64,000 nt of DNA, from positions 145,912 through 209,911 of the forward strand of contig NZ_BMWG01000011.1 in the NCBI RefSeq assembly GCF_014651115.1. Reading direction: 5' to 3'. Within the stretch, counting starts at the first letter, position 1; the number at the start of each line of letters is the position of its first letter. Under the pieces are notes generated by a model. It saw only the letters and a list, made by a program, of their open reading frames with translations. It was not told the DNA's origin and ran no database searches. Origin of the DNA: Streptomyces inusitatus (lineage in GTDB: Bacteria > Actinomycetota > Actinomycetes > Streptomycetales > Streptomycetaceae). A program made the translations under genes and the position numbers. Of the stretch, positions 8,014 to 16,981 are shown in pieces.

Positions 8014-10040
8014 GCGGCGAGGTGTGGTGGGAGCGCGACGCGCGCACCGAGGGCGGACTCGTCCCGGGCCCCGGCCCGACCGGCGTCCAGCCCGAACTGG
8101 TCGACGCCACCCCCGAGACGGCCCGCGCCCGCGTACGCGGCCGGATCACCGCGTACACCCCCGACTGGACCGACCCGGACCGCCAGGACGCGGGAGTCGC
8201 GCTCGTCCGTGTCTTCGGCGCCCAGCTCGCGTCCGTCCTCACCCGGGTGAACCGGCTCCCCGAGAAGATCCTCGCCGAGCATCTCGCGACGGCGGGGGTA
8301 CGCAGACGTCCGGCCGGAGCGGCCGCCGCCCTGCTGGAGTTCACCGTGAACCCGCCGGACGGCGCGTCCGTCCTCGTCCCCGCCGGATTCCAGGCGGCCG
8401 CCTCCGGCCCGGCGGGACAGGTGATCTTCGAGACGGACGACGATCTGTACGCGACGCCCGCCCGGCTCACCGCGCTCGCCGTCCAGGAGGCCGGGAAACT
8501 CGAACTCCTCCCGCTGGGCCCCGCCGGGCCGGGCCACCCCTTCGCGCCCTTCGGCCGCGACCCCGAGCCGGGCAACGGCCTGTGGATCGCGCTGGCCGGG
8601 ACCGCCGCCCCCTACCCCCGGCTCTCCCTGGGGTTCGTCGTCGTCGCCGACCCGCCCGCGCCCGCCGCCTCCGACGGCCCCGCGCCGCGGCCGGAGCCCC
8701 CCGAGCCGCTGCTGCGCTGGGACGTGCTGGACGGCACCGGATTCACCCCCGCCGAAGTCGCCAGGGACGGCACGGACGGACTGCGCGCCAGCGGCACCGT
8801 CGAACTGCGCGTCCCGCGCTCCTGGCGGCCGGGGAACGCCCCGGGCCTGCCGGGCCCCCCGCTCCGCTGGCTGCGGCTGCGGCTCGCCCACGGCTCCTTC
8901 GCCGGGCCCGCGCCCGTCCTCTCCGGAGTCCGGCTGAACACGGCCTCGGCCACGGCCACCCGCACCATCAGGGACGAACCCCTCCAGCCGGTCCAGGGCC
9001 CGCCGGGCGCGGGCCGCCGGATGACGCTGAGCCAGGTCCCCATCCTCGAAGGATCGGTGGTCATCGAGGTCGACGACGACCCGGGCGGCGATGTCTTCGG
9101 CACCACCGCCGCCGTCACCTCCCGCTGGCGGGAGACGCCCGGCCTGGCCGGACACGGCCCCGCCGACCGGGTGTTCACCGTCGACCACGAGACGGGCGAG
9201 ATCGCCTTCGGCGACGGCGTCCACGGAGCCGCCGTCCCGCCCGGCTTCCGCAACGTCCGCGCCGTGCGCTACCGGGTGGGCGGCGGCAGCGCGGGATCCG
9301 TCCGGGCGGGAGCCGTCGGCACCGTGGTCACCGCGCTGCCGTTCGTCACCGGCGTCACCAACCCCTTCCCGGCCTCGGGCGGCACCGACCCCGAACCCGA
9401 CGCCGACGCGATGCGCCGGGGCGTCGGCGAACTGCGCGCCCGGGGACGGGCCGTGGCCCCCGCCGACTACGGACTCCTGGCCACCCGGACGCCCGGCGCG
9501 TCCGTGGCGCGCGCCCAGGGCGTGCCCGGCCTCCACCCCGACCACCCGGGAGTGCCCATCCCCGGCGTCGTCGGCGTCCTGGTCGTACCGCCCGGGGACG
9601 ACAGCGGCGAACCGCCCACGCCGTCCGCCGCGACCCTGCGCGCGGTCGCCGACCACCTCGCCCGCGCCGCCGCCCCCACCGGGGTCACGGTCGTCGCCGC
9701 CCCCGCCCGCTACCGGCGGATCGGGGTCGAGGCGCGGGTCACCCTCGACCCCGACCAGGACCGGGCCGTGACACTGGCCCGCGCGGGCGACGCGATCACC
9801 GCCTACCTCGACCCGCTGCGCGGCGGGGAGAACGGCGCGGGCTGGCCGTTCGGCGGCACCCTGCGACACGCCCTCCTGGTCCGGCGGCTGCTGGCCGTCG
9901 AAGGAGTGCTGGCCGTCTCCGGCCTCACCCTCGTGGTCGACGGACAGCGCAAGCGGCCCTGCACCGACCACGCCCTCGCGCCGCACACCCTCGTCTGGCC
10001 GGAACGCCCGCTGCTGATCCCCGGGAGAGACCGCCCATGA
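8010..10040 (+). CDS. Baseplate J-like wedge protein 2 (Afp12-like)
   Basis: A 676-residue protein read from ATG 8010, which overlaps the stop of the first J-like gene. It is a paralogue of that gene: DRQDAGVALVRVFGAQLASVLTRVNRLPEK at the N-terminus, VFTVDHETGEIAFGDGVHG and YRVGGGSAGSV in the middle, and YLDPLRGGENGAGWPFGG near the C-terminus, each matching a segment of its neighbour. Two J-like proteins per operon is the eCIS norm, corresponding to the two large wedge proteins of the baseplate. Extra proline/alanine-rich loops occur around residues 215-235. The open frame extends upstream inside the first J gene, but only the 8010 start fits the overlap and the family N-terminus. Confidence 0.9.
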   Translation: MSGEVWWERDARTEGGLVPGPGPTGVQPELVDATPETARARVRGRITAYTPDWTDPDRQDAGVALVRVFGAQLASVLTRVNRLPEKILAEHLATAGVRRRPAGAAAALLEFTVNPPDGASVLVPAGFQAAASGPAGQVIFETDDDLYATPARLTALAVQEAGKLELLPLGPAGPGHPFAPFGRDPEPGNGLWIALAGTAAPYPRLSLGFVVVADPPAPAASDGPAPRPEPPEPLLRWDVLDGTGFTPAEVARDGTDGLRASGTVELRVPRSWRPGNAPGLPGPPLRWLRLRLAHGSFAGPAPVLSGVRLNTASATATRTIRDEPLQPVQGPPGAGRRMTLSQVPILEGSVVIEVDDDPGGDVFGTTAAVTSRWRETPGLAGHGPADRVFTVDHETGEIAFGDGVHGAAVPPGFRNVRAVRYRVGGGSAGSVRAGAVGTVVTALPFVTGVTNPFPASGGTDPEPDADAMRRGVGELRARGRAVAPADYGLLATRTPGASVARAQGVPGLHPDHPGVPIPGVVGVLVVPPGDDSGEPPTPSAATLRAVADHLARAAAPTGVTVVAAPARYRRIGVEARVTLDPDQDRAVTLARAGDAITAYLDPLRGGENGAGWPFGGTLRHALLVRRLLAVEGVLAVSGLTLVVDGQRKRPCTDHALAPHTLVWPERPLLIPGRDRP

Positions 10041-12007
10041 CCTGCGCGTCAGGACCCGCCACCTTCCGCCTGCTCGACGCCCATGTCGGCTGGGACCAGC
10101 GGGAGGTCCATAACCTCGTCGGCTTCGACGACCCGGCCGGAGTGCGCCTCGCCCACCCCGGCTCCGCACCCGAGGGGCCCACCAGGCGCGCCCTGCTGCC
10201 CTGGTTCCCCGACCGCCGCCTCACCCCGGGCGAAGGACACTGCGACTGGTATCTGCTCACCCCCGACCGGCCCCGGCTGCTGCGCCGGGACGCCTGCTCC
10301 GAGGGCTGGACACCCGTCTGGCCGCCCGGCTGCGAACCCGAACCCCCGCGCGCCCCGGTCTCCGTCGCCGCACGGGGAAACCGGCTCGCCGTGGTCGAGA
10401 CCGACCGGGTACGGGTCTGGCGGCACCAGGGCCGACACCTCGCGGGCGTGATCCCGGTCGACCGGCCCGTCTGGGCCGCCCCGGCGGCGGGCGACGAGAT
10501 CCTCGTCGCCCGCGAACCCGACACCGATCTGCGGCGCTACAGCACGGCGGGGGAGTTCCTCGGCCTGCTGCGCACCGGAGCCCCGGGCCGGATCGTCGGG
10601 CTGCGGACCGGCCCGGGCCGGACGATCTGGCTGCTCACCGACGACGGCGTACGGCTGCGGATCCACCGAGGCGGCCGGAAGCGCCCGTTCCGGACGGTCA
10701 CCGCGGCCGAGCTGGCCGCGACCCTGCCGCCGAGCACCCTCGTCTCGGCGACCGAGGAGGGCTTCTGTCTGCGGGAGCCCGGCCCGGACACCACGGTGAC
10801 CCGCTGCTTCGACTGGCGGGGCGAACCACGCGAGGCCCCTTCGCCGCCGACCGACGAGTACGTCACCTCCGGATCCTGCCTCACCACCCTGATCGACAGC
10901 GGCGTCTCGCGCTGCCGCTGGCACCGCGTCAGGGTGGACGCCGACCTCCCCACGGGCACGGCGGTCACCGTCTCGATCGTGGTCTCCGAGGACGGACGGT
11001 ACGAGGACACCGACTGGCAGACGGCGGTCCCCGGAGCCGCCGACTTCCTCGTCGACCAGCCGCCGGGCCGCTTTCTGCGGCTGCGGCTGCGGCTGACCGG
11101 CGACGGCGGCGCGACCCCGGTCGTACGCCGGATCCGACTGGATCTCCCCCGCTCCACCAGCGCGGACCTGCTCCCCGCGGCGTTCCGCGAGGACCCGGCC
11201 GCGGACGACTTCACCGAGCGCTTCCTGTCGCTGTTCGACGCCTCGCTCGGCGAACTCGACCGGGTGATCGAGCGCTGTCCCGCCCTGCTGGACCCGGCCG
11301 GAGTCCCGGACCGGGTGCTGCCCTGGCTCGCCGGGCTGCTGGGCCTGTCGTTCGAGGCGGGCTGGGACGCGCGCACCCGGCGCGCGCTGCTGGCCGCCGC
11401 CCCGGAGCTGTACCGGCGCAGGGGCACACCCTGGGCGCTGCGCGAAGCGGTCCGCATCGTGTTCGGCGCGACCCCGGTCATCGACGAACTGGCGGCCGAC
11501 CGCCGCTGGGCCCTGATCCGGCGGACGGCGGAGGGGACCGGGACCGGGACCAGTACCGGGACCGACGGCCCGGGGCTGGGCGGCGTCCGGCTGTTCGGCC
11601 GGTCGGCGAGCAGATTCCGGCTGGACGGATCGGCCCTCGGCGCGGGACCCCTGCGGGCCTTCGGCGACCCGGACACCGATCCGCTCACCGCCCACGCCCA
11701 CCGGTTCCGGGTCCTGCTGCCGGCCGGCTCGGCGGACGAGAAGGCGCTGCGGCGGCTGGTGGGCCGACAGGCCCCCGCGCACACCGCCGGATCGGTCCGC
11801 ACCGGCGGCGCGGGGTTCGTGGTCGGCTCACGGTCCACAGTCGGGGTGGACACCTCCTTCGTTCCGCTGCCGCCGCCGGTGCTGGGCGGCGAACACCCCC
11901 CGCGGCTCAACCGCGACGCGGTGCTCCGACCGGGGCCGCGAGGAGCGCGCCACGGGGTGATCGTCGGGGCGGTCTCCGGCATCGGCGTGCACACACAGGT
12001 CTGGTGA
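10037..12007 (+). CDS. Tail protein I-like baseplate/fibre-attachment protein
   Basis: A 656-residue protein from ATG 10037 (ATGA overlap). The N-terminal two thirds contain repeated beta-strand units (VSVAARGNRLAVVETDRVRVW, EILVAREPDTDLRRYS) that look like a small propeller or sensor-like domain. The C-terminal third matches phage tail protein I/gpI: LLPAAFREDPAADDFTERFL, LFDASLGELDRVI, LPWLAGLLGLSFE, WALREAVRIVFG. Tail-protein-I homologues complete the outer wedge and often connect to fibres, which fits the three fibre-like genes that follow. A glycine/threonine-rich stretch near residue 500 is encoded by short gggacc repeats (11,533-11,567). Confidence 0.85.
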   Translation: MTCASGPATFRLLDAHVGWDQREVHNLVGFDDPAGVRLAHPGSAPEGPTRRALLPWFPDRRLTPGEGHCDWYLLTPDRPRLLRRDACSEGWTPVWPPGCEPEPPRAPVSVAARGNRLAVVETDRVRVWRHQGRHLAGVIPVDRPVWAAPAAGDEILVAREPDTDLRRYSTAGEFLGLLRTGAPGRIVGLRTGPGRTIWLLTDDGVRLRIHRGGRKRPFRTVTAAELAATLPPSTLVSATEEGFCLREPGPDTTVTRCFDWRGEPREAPSPPTDEYVTSGSCLTTLIDSGVSRCRWHRVRVDADLPTGTAVTVSIVVSEDGRYEDTDWQTAVPGAADFLVDQPPGRFLRLRLRLTGDGGATPVVRRIRLDLPRSTSADLLPAAFREDPAADDFTERFLSLFDASLGELDRVIERCPALLDPAGVPDRVLPWLAGLLGLSFEAGWDARTRRALLAAAPELYRRRGTPWALREAVRIVFGATPVIDELAADRRWALIRRTAEGTGTGTSTGTDGPGLGGVRLFGRSASRFRLDGSALGAGPLRAFGDPDTDPLTAHAHRFRVLLPAGSADEKALRRLVGRQAPAHTAGSVRTGGAGFVVGSRSTVGVDTSFVPLPPPVLGGEHPPRLNRDAVLRPGPRGARHGVIVGAVSGIGVHTQVW

Positions 12008-12019
12008 GAGGACAGTGCG

Positions 12020-13351
12020 ATGACAGAACCAGCGTCAGAGACGGCATCGGGACCGGGAACAGGACCGGGAACAGGACCGGGCACGGCGCACACCGAGGGC
12101 TTCGACGAGCCCCCGCTGCGCAGACTGCGCTACTTCCACGGCCAGATGCTGGGAGCCAGGGACTTCCAGCGGGAACAGGACTACTACCGGCAGAAACTGA
12201 AGCTGCGGCTGCGCGCCCTGCTGGGCTACGGCGTGGTCTGCGGACTGTTCGTGACACCGGTGCCGCCCGACCGGGACGACTGTCACGACGAGGCCGACGG
12301 CCCGGGGGCGGACGCCGCCCCCGACGCCGCCCCCGCGCGGGACGGGACCCCCGAGCCGACCGGCGGCCCCGGGCCCGACGGCGGCGAACACTTCCGCCGC
12401 CGTCCCCGCGTACGGATCACCCCCGGCCTCGCCGTCGACTGCGACGGCAACGAGGTCGTGGTGCGCGGCGGCTGCGTCGTCGACCTGTGGAAGGCGCTGC
12501 CCCCCGACGAACGCCACACGGACACTGTCTGGGTGGGCGTCCAGTACGGCGAGCGCCCCGTCGAACCCACCCGCGCCGTGTACAACGACGGCTGCGCGGA
12601 CACCTCCGACTGCGAGTTCGGCTGGACCGAGGAGTGCTACACCGTCAAGGTCACCGGCTGCGAGCCGCCCAAGGACGAGCGCTGCGACACCTGCCGCTCC
12701 CGCTGCGAGCACACCGTGCTCTGGCTGGCCAGGATCGAGGGGATCGACTGGCACCGGCCGGTCCGCCCGGACCGGATCCATATGAACGTCCGCAGGCCCT
12801 TCGGCCGCCATCTCCCCGTCGTGATCACCGGAGTGAACTGGATCCACGGCCACACCTACACCGTCGACGAGGCCAAAGCACTGCTCGGCACCCAGGACGA
12901 GGACGGCGGACTCGTCGTCCGGTTCTCCGACGGCGTCCGCGCCGACACCCTCCAACCCGGCGTCGTGGAGATCCAGGTCATCGAGGGCGGCGCGGGCCGC
13001 AACGCCTCCACCTGGTACATGGGCGGCGCGTTCGCCGAACCCACCGGCCACGAGGAGTTCACCGACCGCTTCCGCTACCGGCAGACGACGCGCGAGACGC
13101 TCCAGGACGGCGACCGCGTCCTGATCACCGTGCGCGCCGCCTTCCTCCTCGACCGCTGCTGCCGCCCGGTCGACGGCACCCATGTCGGCGGGCGCGTGCC
13201 CACGATCGACGCCGGACCGCACCCGACGGCGGCCTCCACCGGACCTTCCGGCGTCTGTGTCCTGCCCCCCTCCGGCGTCGGCCCCTGGACCTCGGGCACC
13301 GGCGCGGGCGGGGACGTGTTCGAGAGCTGGTTCTTTGTGAAGGAGCGCTGA
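12020..13351 (+). CDS. Fibre-like eCIS protein A (first of three paralogues)
   Basis: A 443-residue protein of no firmly known function. After a repetitive Gly-Thr-Pro leader (residues 11-22) comes the module RYFHGQMLGARDFQREQDYY, then GYGVVCGLFV and VRITPGLAVDCDGNEVVV. This module recurs in the next two genes. Residues about 190-240 are unusually cysteine-rich (DGCADTSDCEFGW, CYTVKVTGCEPPKDERCDTC), suggesting disulfides or a bound metal. The C-terminal part carries a possible binding-face domain. The position between the gpI-like gene and the tape-measure gene suggests a particle surface or fibre component (inference). It starts at ATG 12020, 12 bases after the preceding stop, behind a GAGAGGA site. 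Confidence 0.75.
   Translation: MTEPASETASGPGTGPGTGPGTAHTEGFDEPPLRRLRYFHGQMLGARDFQREQDYYRQKLKLRLRALLGYGVVCGLFVTPVPPDRDDCHDEADGPGADAAPDAAPARDGTPEPTGGPGPDGGEHFRRRPRVRITPGLAVDCDGNEVVVRGGCVVDLWKALPPDERHTDTVWVGVQYGERPVEPTRAVYNDGCADTSDCEFGWTEECYTVKVTGCEPPKDERCDTCRSRCEHTVLWLARIEGIDWHRPVRPDRIHMNVRRPFGRHLPVVITGVNWIHGHTYTVDEAKALLGTQDEDGGLVVRFSDGVRADTLQPGVVEIQVIEGGAGRNASTWYMGGAFAEPTGHEEFTDRFRYRQTTRETLQDGDRVLITVRAAFLLDRCCRPVDGTHVGGRVPTIDAGPHPTAASTGPSGVCVLPPSGVGPWTSGTGAGGDVFESWFFVKER
12049..12084 (+). repeat. 12-bp in-frame tandem repeat, three copies
   Basis: Three near-identical 12-base units (consensus aggaccgggaac) at 12,049, 12,061 and 12,073 encode the Gly-Pro-Gly-Thr repeat of fibre-like protein A. 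Because the unit is four codons long, copy-number change would not shift the frame. Confidence 0.85.
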
Positions 13352-13353
13352 TC

Positions 13354-15315
13354 ATGGGAACAGGATGCGGATGCGGCTGCGGGGGCGCGTCGGCCCGGCC
13401 GTCCGCCTTCGTCCGGCCGCGCTTCTTCGCCGGACAGCTGCTGACCGAGGACGACCTCGGTCTGCTGGTCGACTACACCACCGCGAAGAACCGGCTCCAC
13501 AACCGTTCGCTGTACGGCCCCGGAGTGGTCCGCGGCCTCGAAGTCGCCTGCGCCCCCTGCGGCGGCGGCACCGTCGTGGTCCGGCCCGGCCACGCGCTCG
13601 ACCCCGAGGGCCACGACATCGTGGTGCCCTGCGCCGAGAGCGTCGACGTACGCGCCCTCGTCCAGGAACAGCGGGTCGCCTCGCTCGGCGCGGACTGCGG
13701 CGAACCGTGCGACGGCGGCGGACCGCGCCGCTACGGCCTCTTCGTACGGTACGAGGAGAGCCAGGTCGAACCGGTCGCCCCGTACGCCACCGAGGAACCC
13801 TGCCCCTCACCGGGATGCGTGCCCTCCCGGCTCCGGGAAGGATTCCGCTTCGTCATCGGACGGGCCGATGCCGACGACCACCGCCACAACCCCGGCACCC
13901 TGCTGCTCGCCGCCCTGGGCGATCTGACCAGGGCGGAGGATGTACGAAACCGGGACCGAAGGCTCGGACGCCATGTCGACGCCCTGTTCGCCGCCTCGCT
14001 CGCCCCGGGCCGCACCTTCCGGTTCGACGCCGCCGACGGGAAGCGCTACACCGAGGGACTCGCCTGGCTGCGCGAGAACGGCGACGGCGGAACCCCGACG
14101 CCGCAGGCGGCCCGTACGACGACCGAGCACGTCCGCGCGGTGGCCGCCGCCATCGCCCGATACGACACCTACGACCGGGCAGGACAGGAACAGCTCCTCC
14201 GTGACTACCCCGATCTCGCCGGGGTCCCCGACGCCCGGGGCGTCCTCGGGGCGGCCTGCGAGCGGCTCGCCGGCACCGACACGGAAGCCGTCTGGCCGAA
14301 CCCGCTGACCCGCTCGATCGCCCGCGCCGTGGTCACCGAGACCCGGGCCAGGATCGTCCCCGCCCAGGGCGACCCCGACGCACCGCTGGAAGTACGGCTG
14401 CTGGCCCAGGGCACCCCGCTCAGCCACGCGCTCCAGGCGGAGTTCCGCGCCGATCTCCACCTCGTCCGGGACTGGCTGCTGGGCCGCCTCGACCTCTCGA
14501 CCGTCGACACCGACTGCGCACTGCGCTCCGACACCGTCCGCGTCGACCTGCCCCCGCCGCTGCCGACCCCGCCGCCGGACAGCGTCGAGAAGGTGACCGC
14601 CGCCGACCTGCGGCAGATCGCCGAGGCGATCGCCGCGCTCACCACCGCCGTACGCCGCTTCCTCACCGAGGCCGCCTGCGCCGCCCTCAGCCCGCCGCAC
14701 TCCGACACCACCGACACCGATGTGCTGCTCGCCCGGGTCGAACTGGACGGCTGCGACGTCGTACGCGTCTGCTTCGCGACCCGCGAACAGGTGCTGCCCG
14801 GCGGCTCGGCCTACGGCGAATGGCTGCCGAAGCTCTACCGGCTGCGCGAACTGGCCGGCCGGCTCTGCTACGGACCGGTGCCCCGCTACCGGCAGCCGGA
14901 CATCCCCGCCGAGGGCCCGGTGCCCCGGCCGTACGCCGAAGCCCTGCTCGACGACCCGCCGCCCACCGGGGACCTTGAGGAGATGCTGTGCGTGCTGCTC
15001 ACCCCAGCCCCGGGCGAGACACCGCCGAAGGCACTGCACGAACAGCTCCGCACCACCCCCAGCGAGGTGACGGACAGCCACCGGGAACTGGCCCTGCTCA
15101 GAACCAGGGTGACCGAGCTGACCAGTGCCCTGGACGGGCTGCGGGCGGAGCTGGACGGCGTACGCGAACAGGCCGGACGGGCCGCCGACCGGCCGCCGGA
15201 GCGGCCCGGCCGACGGCCGAAGGAACCGGAGGGCGCGCCGCCGAGCGCCCCCGCCGGGCCGCCCGCCAGAAAGCCCCGCGCACCCCGCACCCCGAAATCG
15301 GGTGAGACCGCATGA
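13354..15315 (+). CDS. Fibre-like eCIS protein B (second of three paralogues)
   Basis: A 653-residue protein from ATG 13354, two bases after the previous stop and 8 bases after an AAGGAG site. It opens with a Cys-Gly alternation (MGTGCGCGCGG), followed by the shared module RPRFFAGQLLTEDDLGLLVDY, GPGVVRGLEV and VVRPGHALDPEGHDIVV. Residues 230-560 are mostly helical, and a final coiled-coil-like stretch (LALLRTRVTELTSALDGL and following heptads) precedes a basic Pro/Ala/Lys tail. Several further cysteines (APCGGG, DCGEPCDGG, CPSPGCVP) lie within the first 170 residues. Function unknown; it sits centrally in the paralogue triplet and is probably part of the particle exterior. Confidence 0.75.
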   Translation: MGTGCGCGCGGASARPSAFVRPRFFAGQLLTEDDLGLLVDYTTAKNRLHNRSLYGPGVVRGLEVACAPCGGGTVVVRPGHALDPEGHDIVVPCAESVDVRALVQEQRVASLGADCGEPCDGGGPRRYGLFVRYEESQVEPVAPYATEEPCPSPGCVPSRLREGFRFVIGRADADDHRHNPGTLLLAALGDLTRAEDVRNRDRRLGRHVDALFAASLAPGRTFRFDAADGKRYTEGLAWLRENGDGGTPTPQAARTTTEHVRAVAAAIARYDTYDRAGQEQLLRDYPDLAGVPDARGVLGAACERLAGTDTEAVWPNPLTRSIARAVVTETRARIVPAQGDPDAPLEVRLLAQGTPLSHALQAEFRADLHLVRDWLLGRLDLSTVDTDCALRSDTVRVDLPPPLPTPPPDSVEKVTAADLRQIAEAIAALTTAVRRFLTEAACAALSPPHSDTTDTDVLLARVELDGCDVVRVCFATREQVLPGGSAYGEWLPKLYRLRELAGRLCYGPVPRYRQPDIPAEGPVPRPYAEALLDDPPPTGDLEEMLCVLLTPAPGETPPKALHEQLRTTPSEVTDSHRELALLRTRVTELTSALDGLRAELDGVREQAGRAADRPPERPGRRPKEPEGAPPSAPAGPPARKPRAPRTPKSGETA

Positions 15316-16451
15316 CCGCCCCGCTGCGCCCCGTGTTCCACGAGGGCCAGATCCTGTCCGCCGCGGATCTGACGGCCGCGGTCGAGTACGGACGCGCGGT
15401 GGCCGCACGGCACGCGCTCCACCTCCACGAGTGGGGGATCGCCGAAGGGCTCGGGCTGACCACCGAGTCCCGCACCGATCCGCTGACCGGCGCCCGCCAT
15501 GTGGGCGTGAGCGTGTCGGCGGGGACCGCCGTCGACGGAACGGGCCGGGAGATCGTCCTCACCGATCCGGTCGCCCTCCGCGAGAGCGACTTCGACGAGG
15601 TCAACGGCGCGGACCAGCCCACCGACGAGCCCTATCCCGTCTTCCTCACCTCGGCCGACCGGGAACCGGACGCCGCCGCCCGGGCCGACTCCTGCTCCGC
15701 CGCCACCGCCCCGACCCGGGTCGAGGAGTCGTACCAGATCCTCTTCGGACGCCTCGGCGACGAGCGGCTGGTCGCCGAACAGCGACCGCCCGCGATCGGC
15801 GCGCCCCCGGCCGATCCGCCGATCCGCTGGCTCGTGCTGCTCGGCTATGTGCGCTGGACGGACGGCCATTTCAGCGGTGTCGAGACCCGGGCGCGCGGCG
15901 TCGGACCCCAGTACGCGGGCGCCCGGGCCGACACCGTGACGGCCCGCTCCGGCGAACTGACCCTGCGCACCGGCCGGACGCCCCGGGAGGGCGAGCCCGC
16001 CGTGGTCCTCTCCGGCGGCGAGGCGCCCAGCCTGGTCTTCGGCCTGTACCGGGGCAGCGGCACGGTCGCCCCGCTGATGACCCTGGCCGCCAATGGGAAC
16101 CTGACGATCCAGGGCAGCTTCACCGGCCGGATGTCCACCGGCAGCACCCTGATCGCCTCCGGGGCCGCCACCGACGGAATGCTGCTTCCACTCCCGTCCG
16201 GGGTCACCCCCGAGCAGATCGCCGACGGCCGGGTCGTGCTCCACACCCGGCTGACCCCCCGCCCCCCGTCGACCCCGACGGACTCGACCCTGCACAGCCC
16301 GGTGGAGGTCACCGTGGACGCCGACCGCCGAGTACGGTGCCGAGTCAGGCTGTTCGACCCGCTGGCGGCCGAACCGGCCGTGACCGAACAGCCCGGGGCC
16401 GTCGACTACCTCGTCCTGGCGACCACCGCCGCGACCGAAGGCGGTGGCTGA
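15312..16451 (+). CDS. Fibre-like eCIS protein C (third of three paralogues)
   Basis: A 379-residue protein from ATG 15312 (ATGA overlap). The N-terminal module matches proteins A and B: RPVFHEGQILSAADLTAAVEY, WGIAEGLGL and VSVSAGTAVDGTGREIVL. Unlike the other two it has almost no cysteine. Residues about 230-300 (VVLSGGEAPSLVFGLY, MTLAANGNLTIQGSF) look like the shaft-to-tip region of phage tail fibres. This supports a receptor-binding or fibre role for the triplet (inference). The next ATG begins two bases after the stop. Confidence 0.75.
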   Translation: MTAPLRPVFHEGQILSAADLTAAVEYGRAVAARHALHLHEWGIAEGLGLTTESRTDPLTGARHVGVSVSAGTAVDGTGREIVLTDPVALRESDFDEVNGADQPTDEPYPVFLTSADREPDAAARADSCSAATAPTRVEESYQILFGRLGDERLVAEQRPPAIGAPPADPPIRWLVLLGYVRWTDGHFSGVETRARGVGPQYAGARADTVTARSGELTLRTGRTPREGEPAVVLSGGEAPSLVFGLYRGSGTVAPLMTLAANGNLTIQGSFTGRMSTGSTLIASGAATDGMLLPLPSGVTPEQIADGRVVLHTRLTPRPPSTPTDSTLHSPVEVTVDADRRVRCRVRLFDPLAAEPAVTEQPGAVDYLVLATTAATEGGG

Positions 16452-16453
16452 CG

Positions 16454-16981
16454 ATGAGCCTGACCGCCGTGTACGTCGCCGACACCGGCCATGTGGTGGG
16501 CGCGCTGACCCTGACCGGCGCGGCCGCGCCCACCGATGTGGCCGAACTCGTCGGCCCCGCGCTGCCGGTCCGGGTCTCCCTCGGCGCGGGCCGCACCGTC
16601 TCCCTCTCCCTGCCGGACCGGCGGCTGGCCGCCGTGGCCGCCGACGACGAACCCGGCGTCCTCGCCGACCCGCTGGCCTTCGGCGTCGACGCGCCCGACG
16701 GCAGACCCCGGCCCACCCTGCTCCGGCTGGCCGCCTGGAGCGAGGGGCTGGCCCTCGCCGCCGACGGCCTCACCGTGACCCTGCCGCTCGCCGTGAACCG
16801 CGTCACCCCCGTGCTCGCGCTGATCTCCGACGGCGAGGACACCCATGTGCTCACCGGGGAGATCCCGGACCGGCAGAGCGCCGTCACCCTCCCCGTGACC
16901 CTGGAGGCGGGAAGCCGGCACGGTCTCCTGGTCCTGGTCGCGGGCTGGGCGGGCCGGCTCACCGGGGCGGAGGCACAGTGA
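16454..16981 (+). CDS. Unknown beta-rich eCIS-operon protein
   Basis: A 175-residue protein from ATG 16454. I do not recognise a family. It is hydrophobic but has no clear membrane segment or signal peptide; the pattern of short alternating strands (VYVADTGHVVGALTL, VTPVLALISDGEDTHVLTG, HGLLVLVAGWAG) suggests a compact beta fold. It is embedded in the operon with a two-base gap upstream and a GTGA overlap downstream, so it is very likely co-expressed with the injection particle. It could be a chaperone, adaptor or minor structural part. Confidence 0.65.
   Translation: MSLTAVYVADTGHVVGALTLTGAAAPTDVAELVGPALPVRVSLGAGRTVSLSLPDRRLAAVAADDEPGVLADPLAFGVDAPDGRPRPTLLRLAAWSEGLALAADGLTVTLPLAVNRVTPVLALISDGEDTHVLTGEIPDRQSAVTLPVTLEAGSRHGLLVLVAGWAGRLTGAEAQ

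Noticed and set aside
15300..16451. CRISPR or phage-defence locus anywhere in the window
   Set aside because: No spaced identical repeats of CRISPR type and no Cas, restriction or toxin-antitoxin protein motifs were seen.
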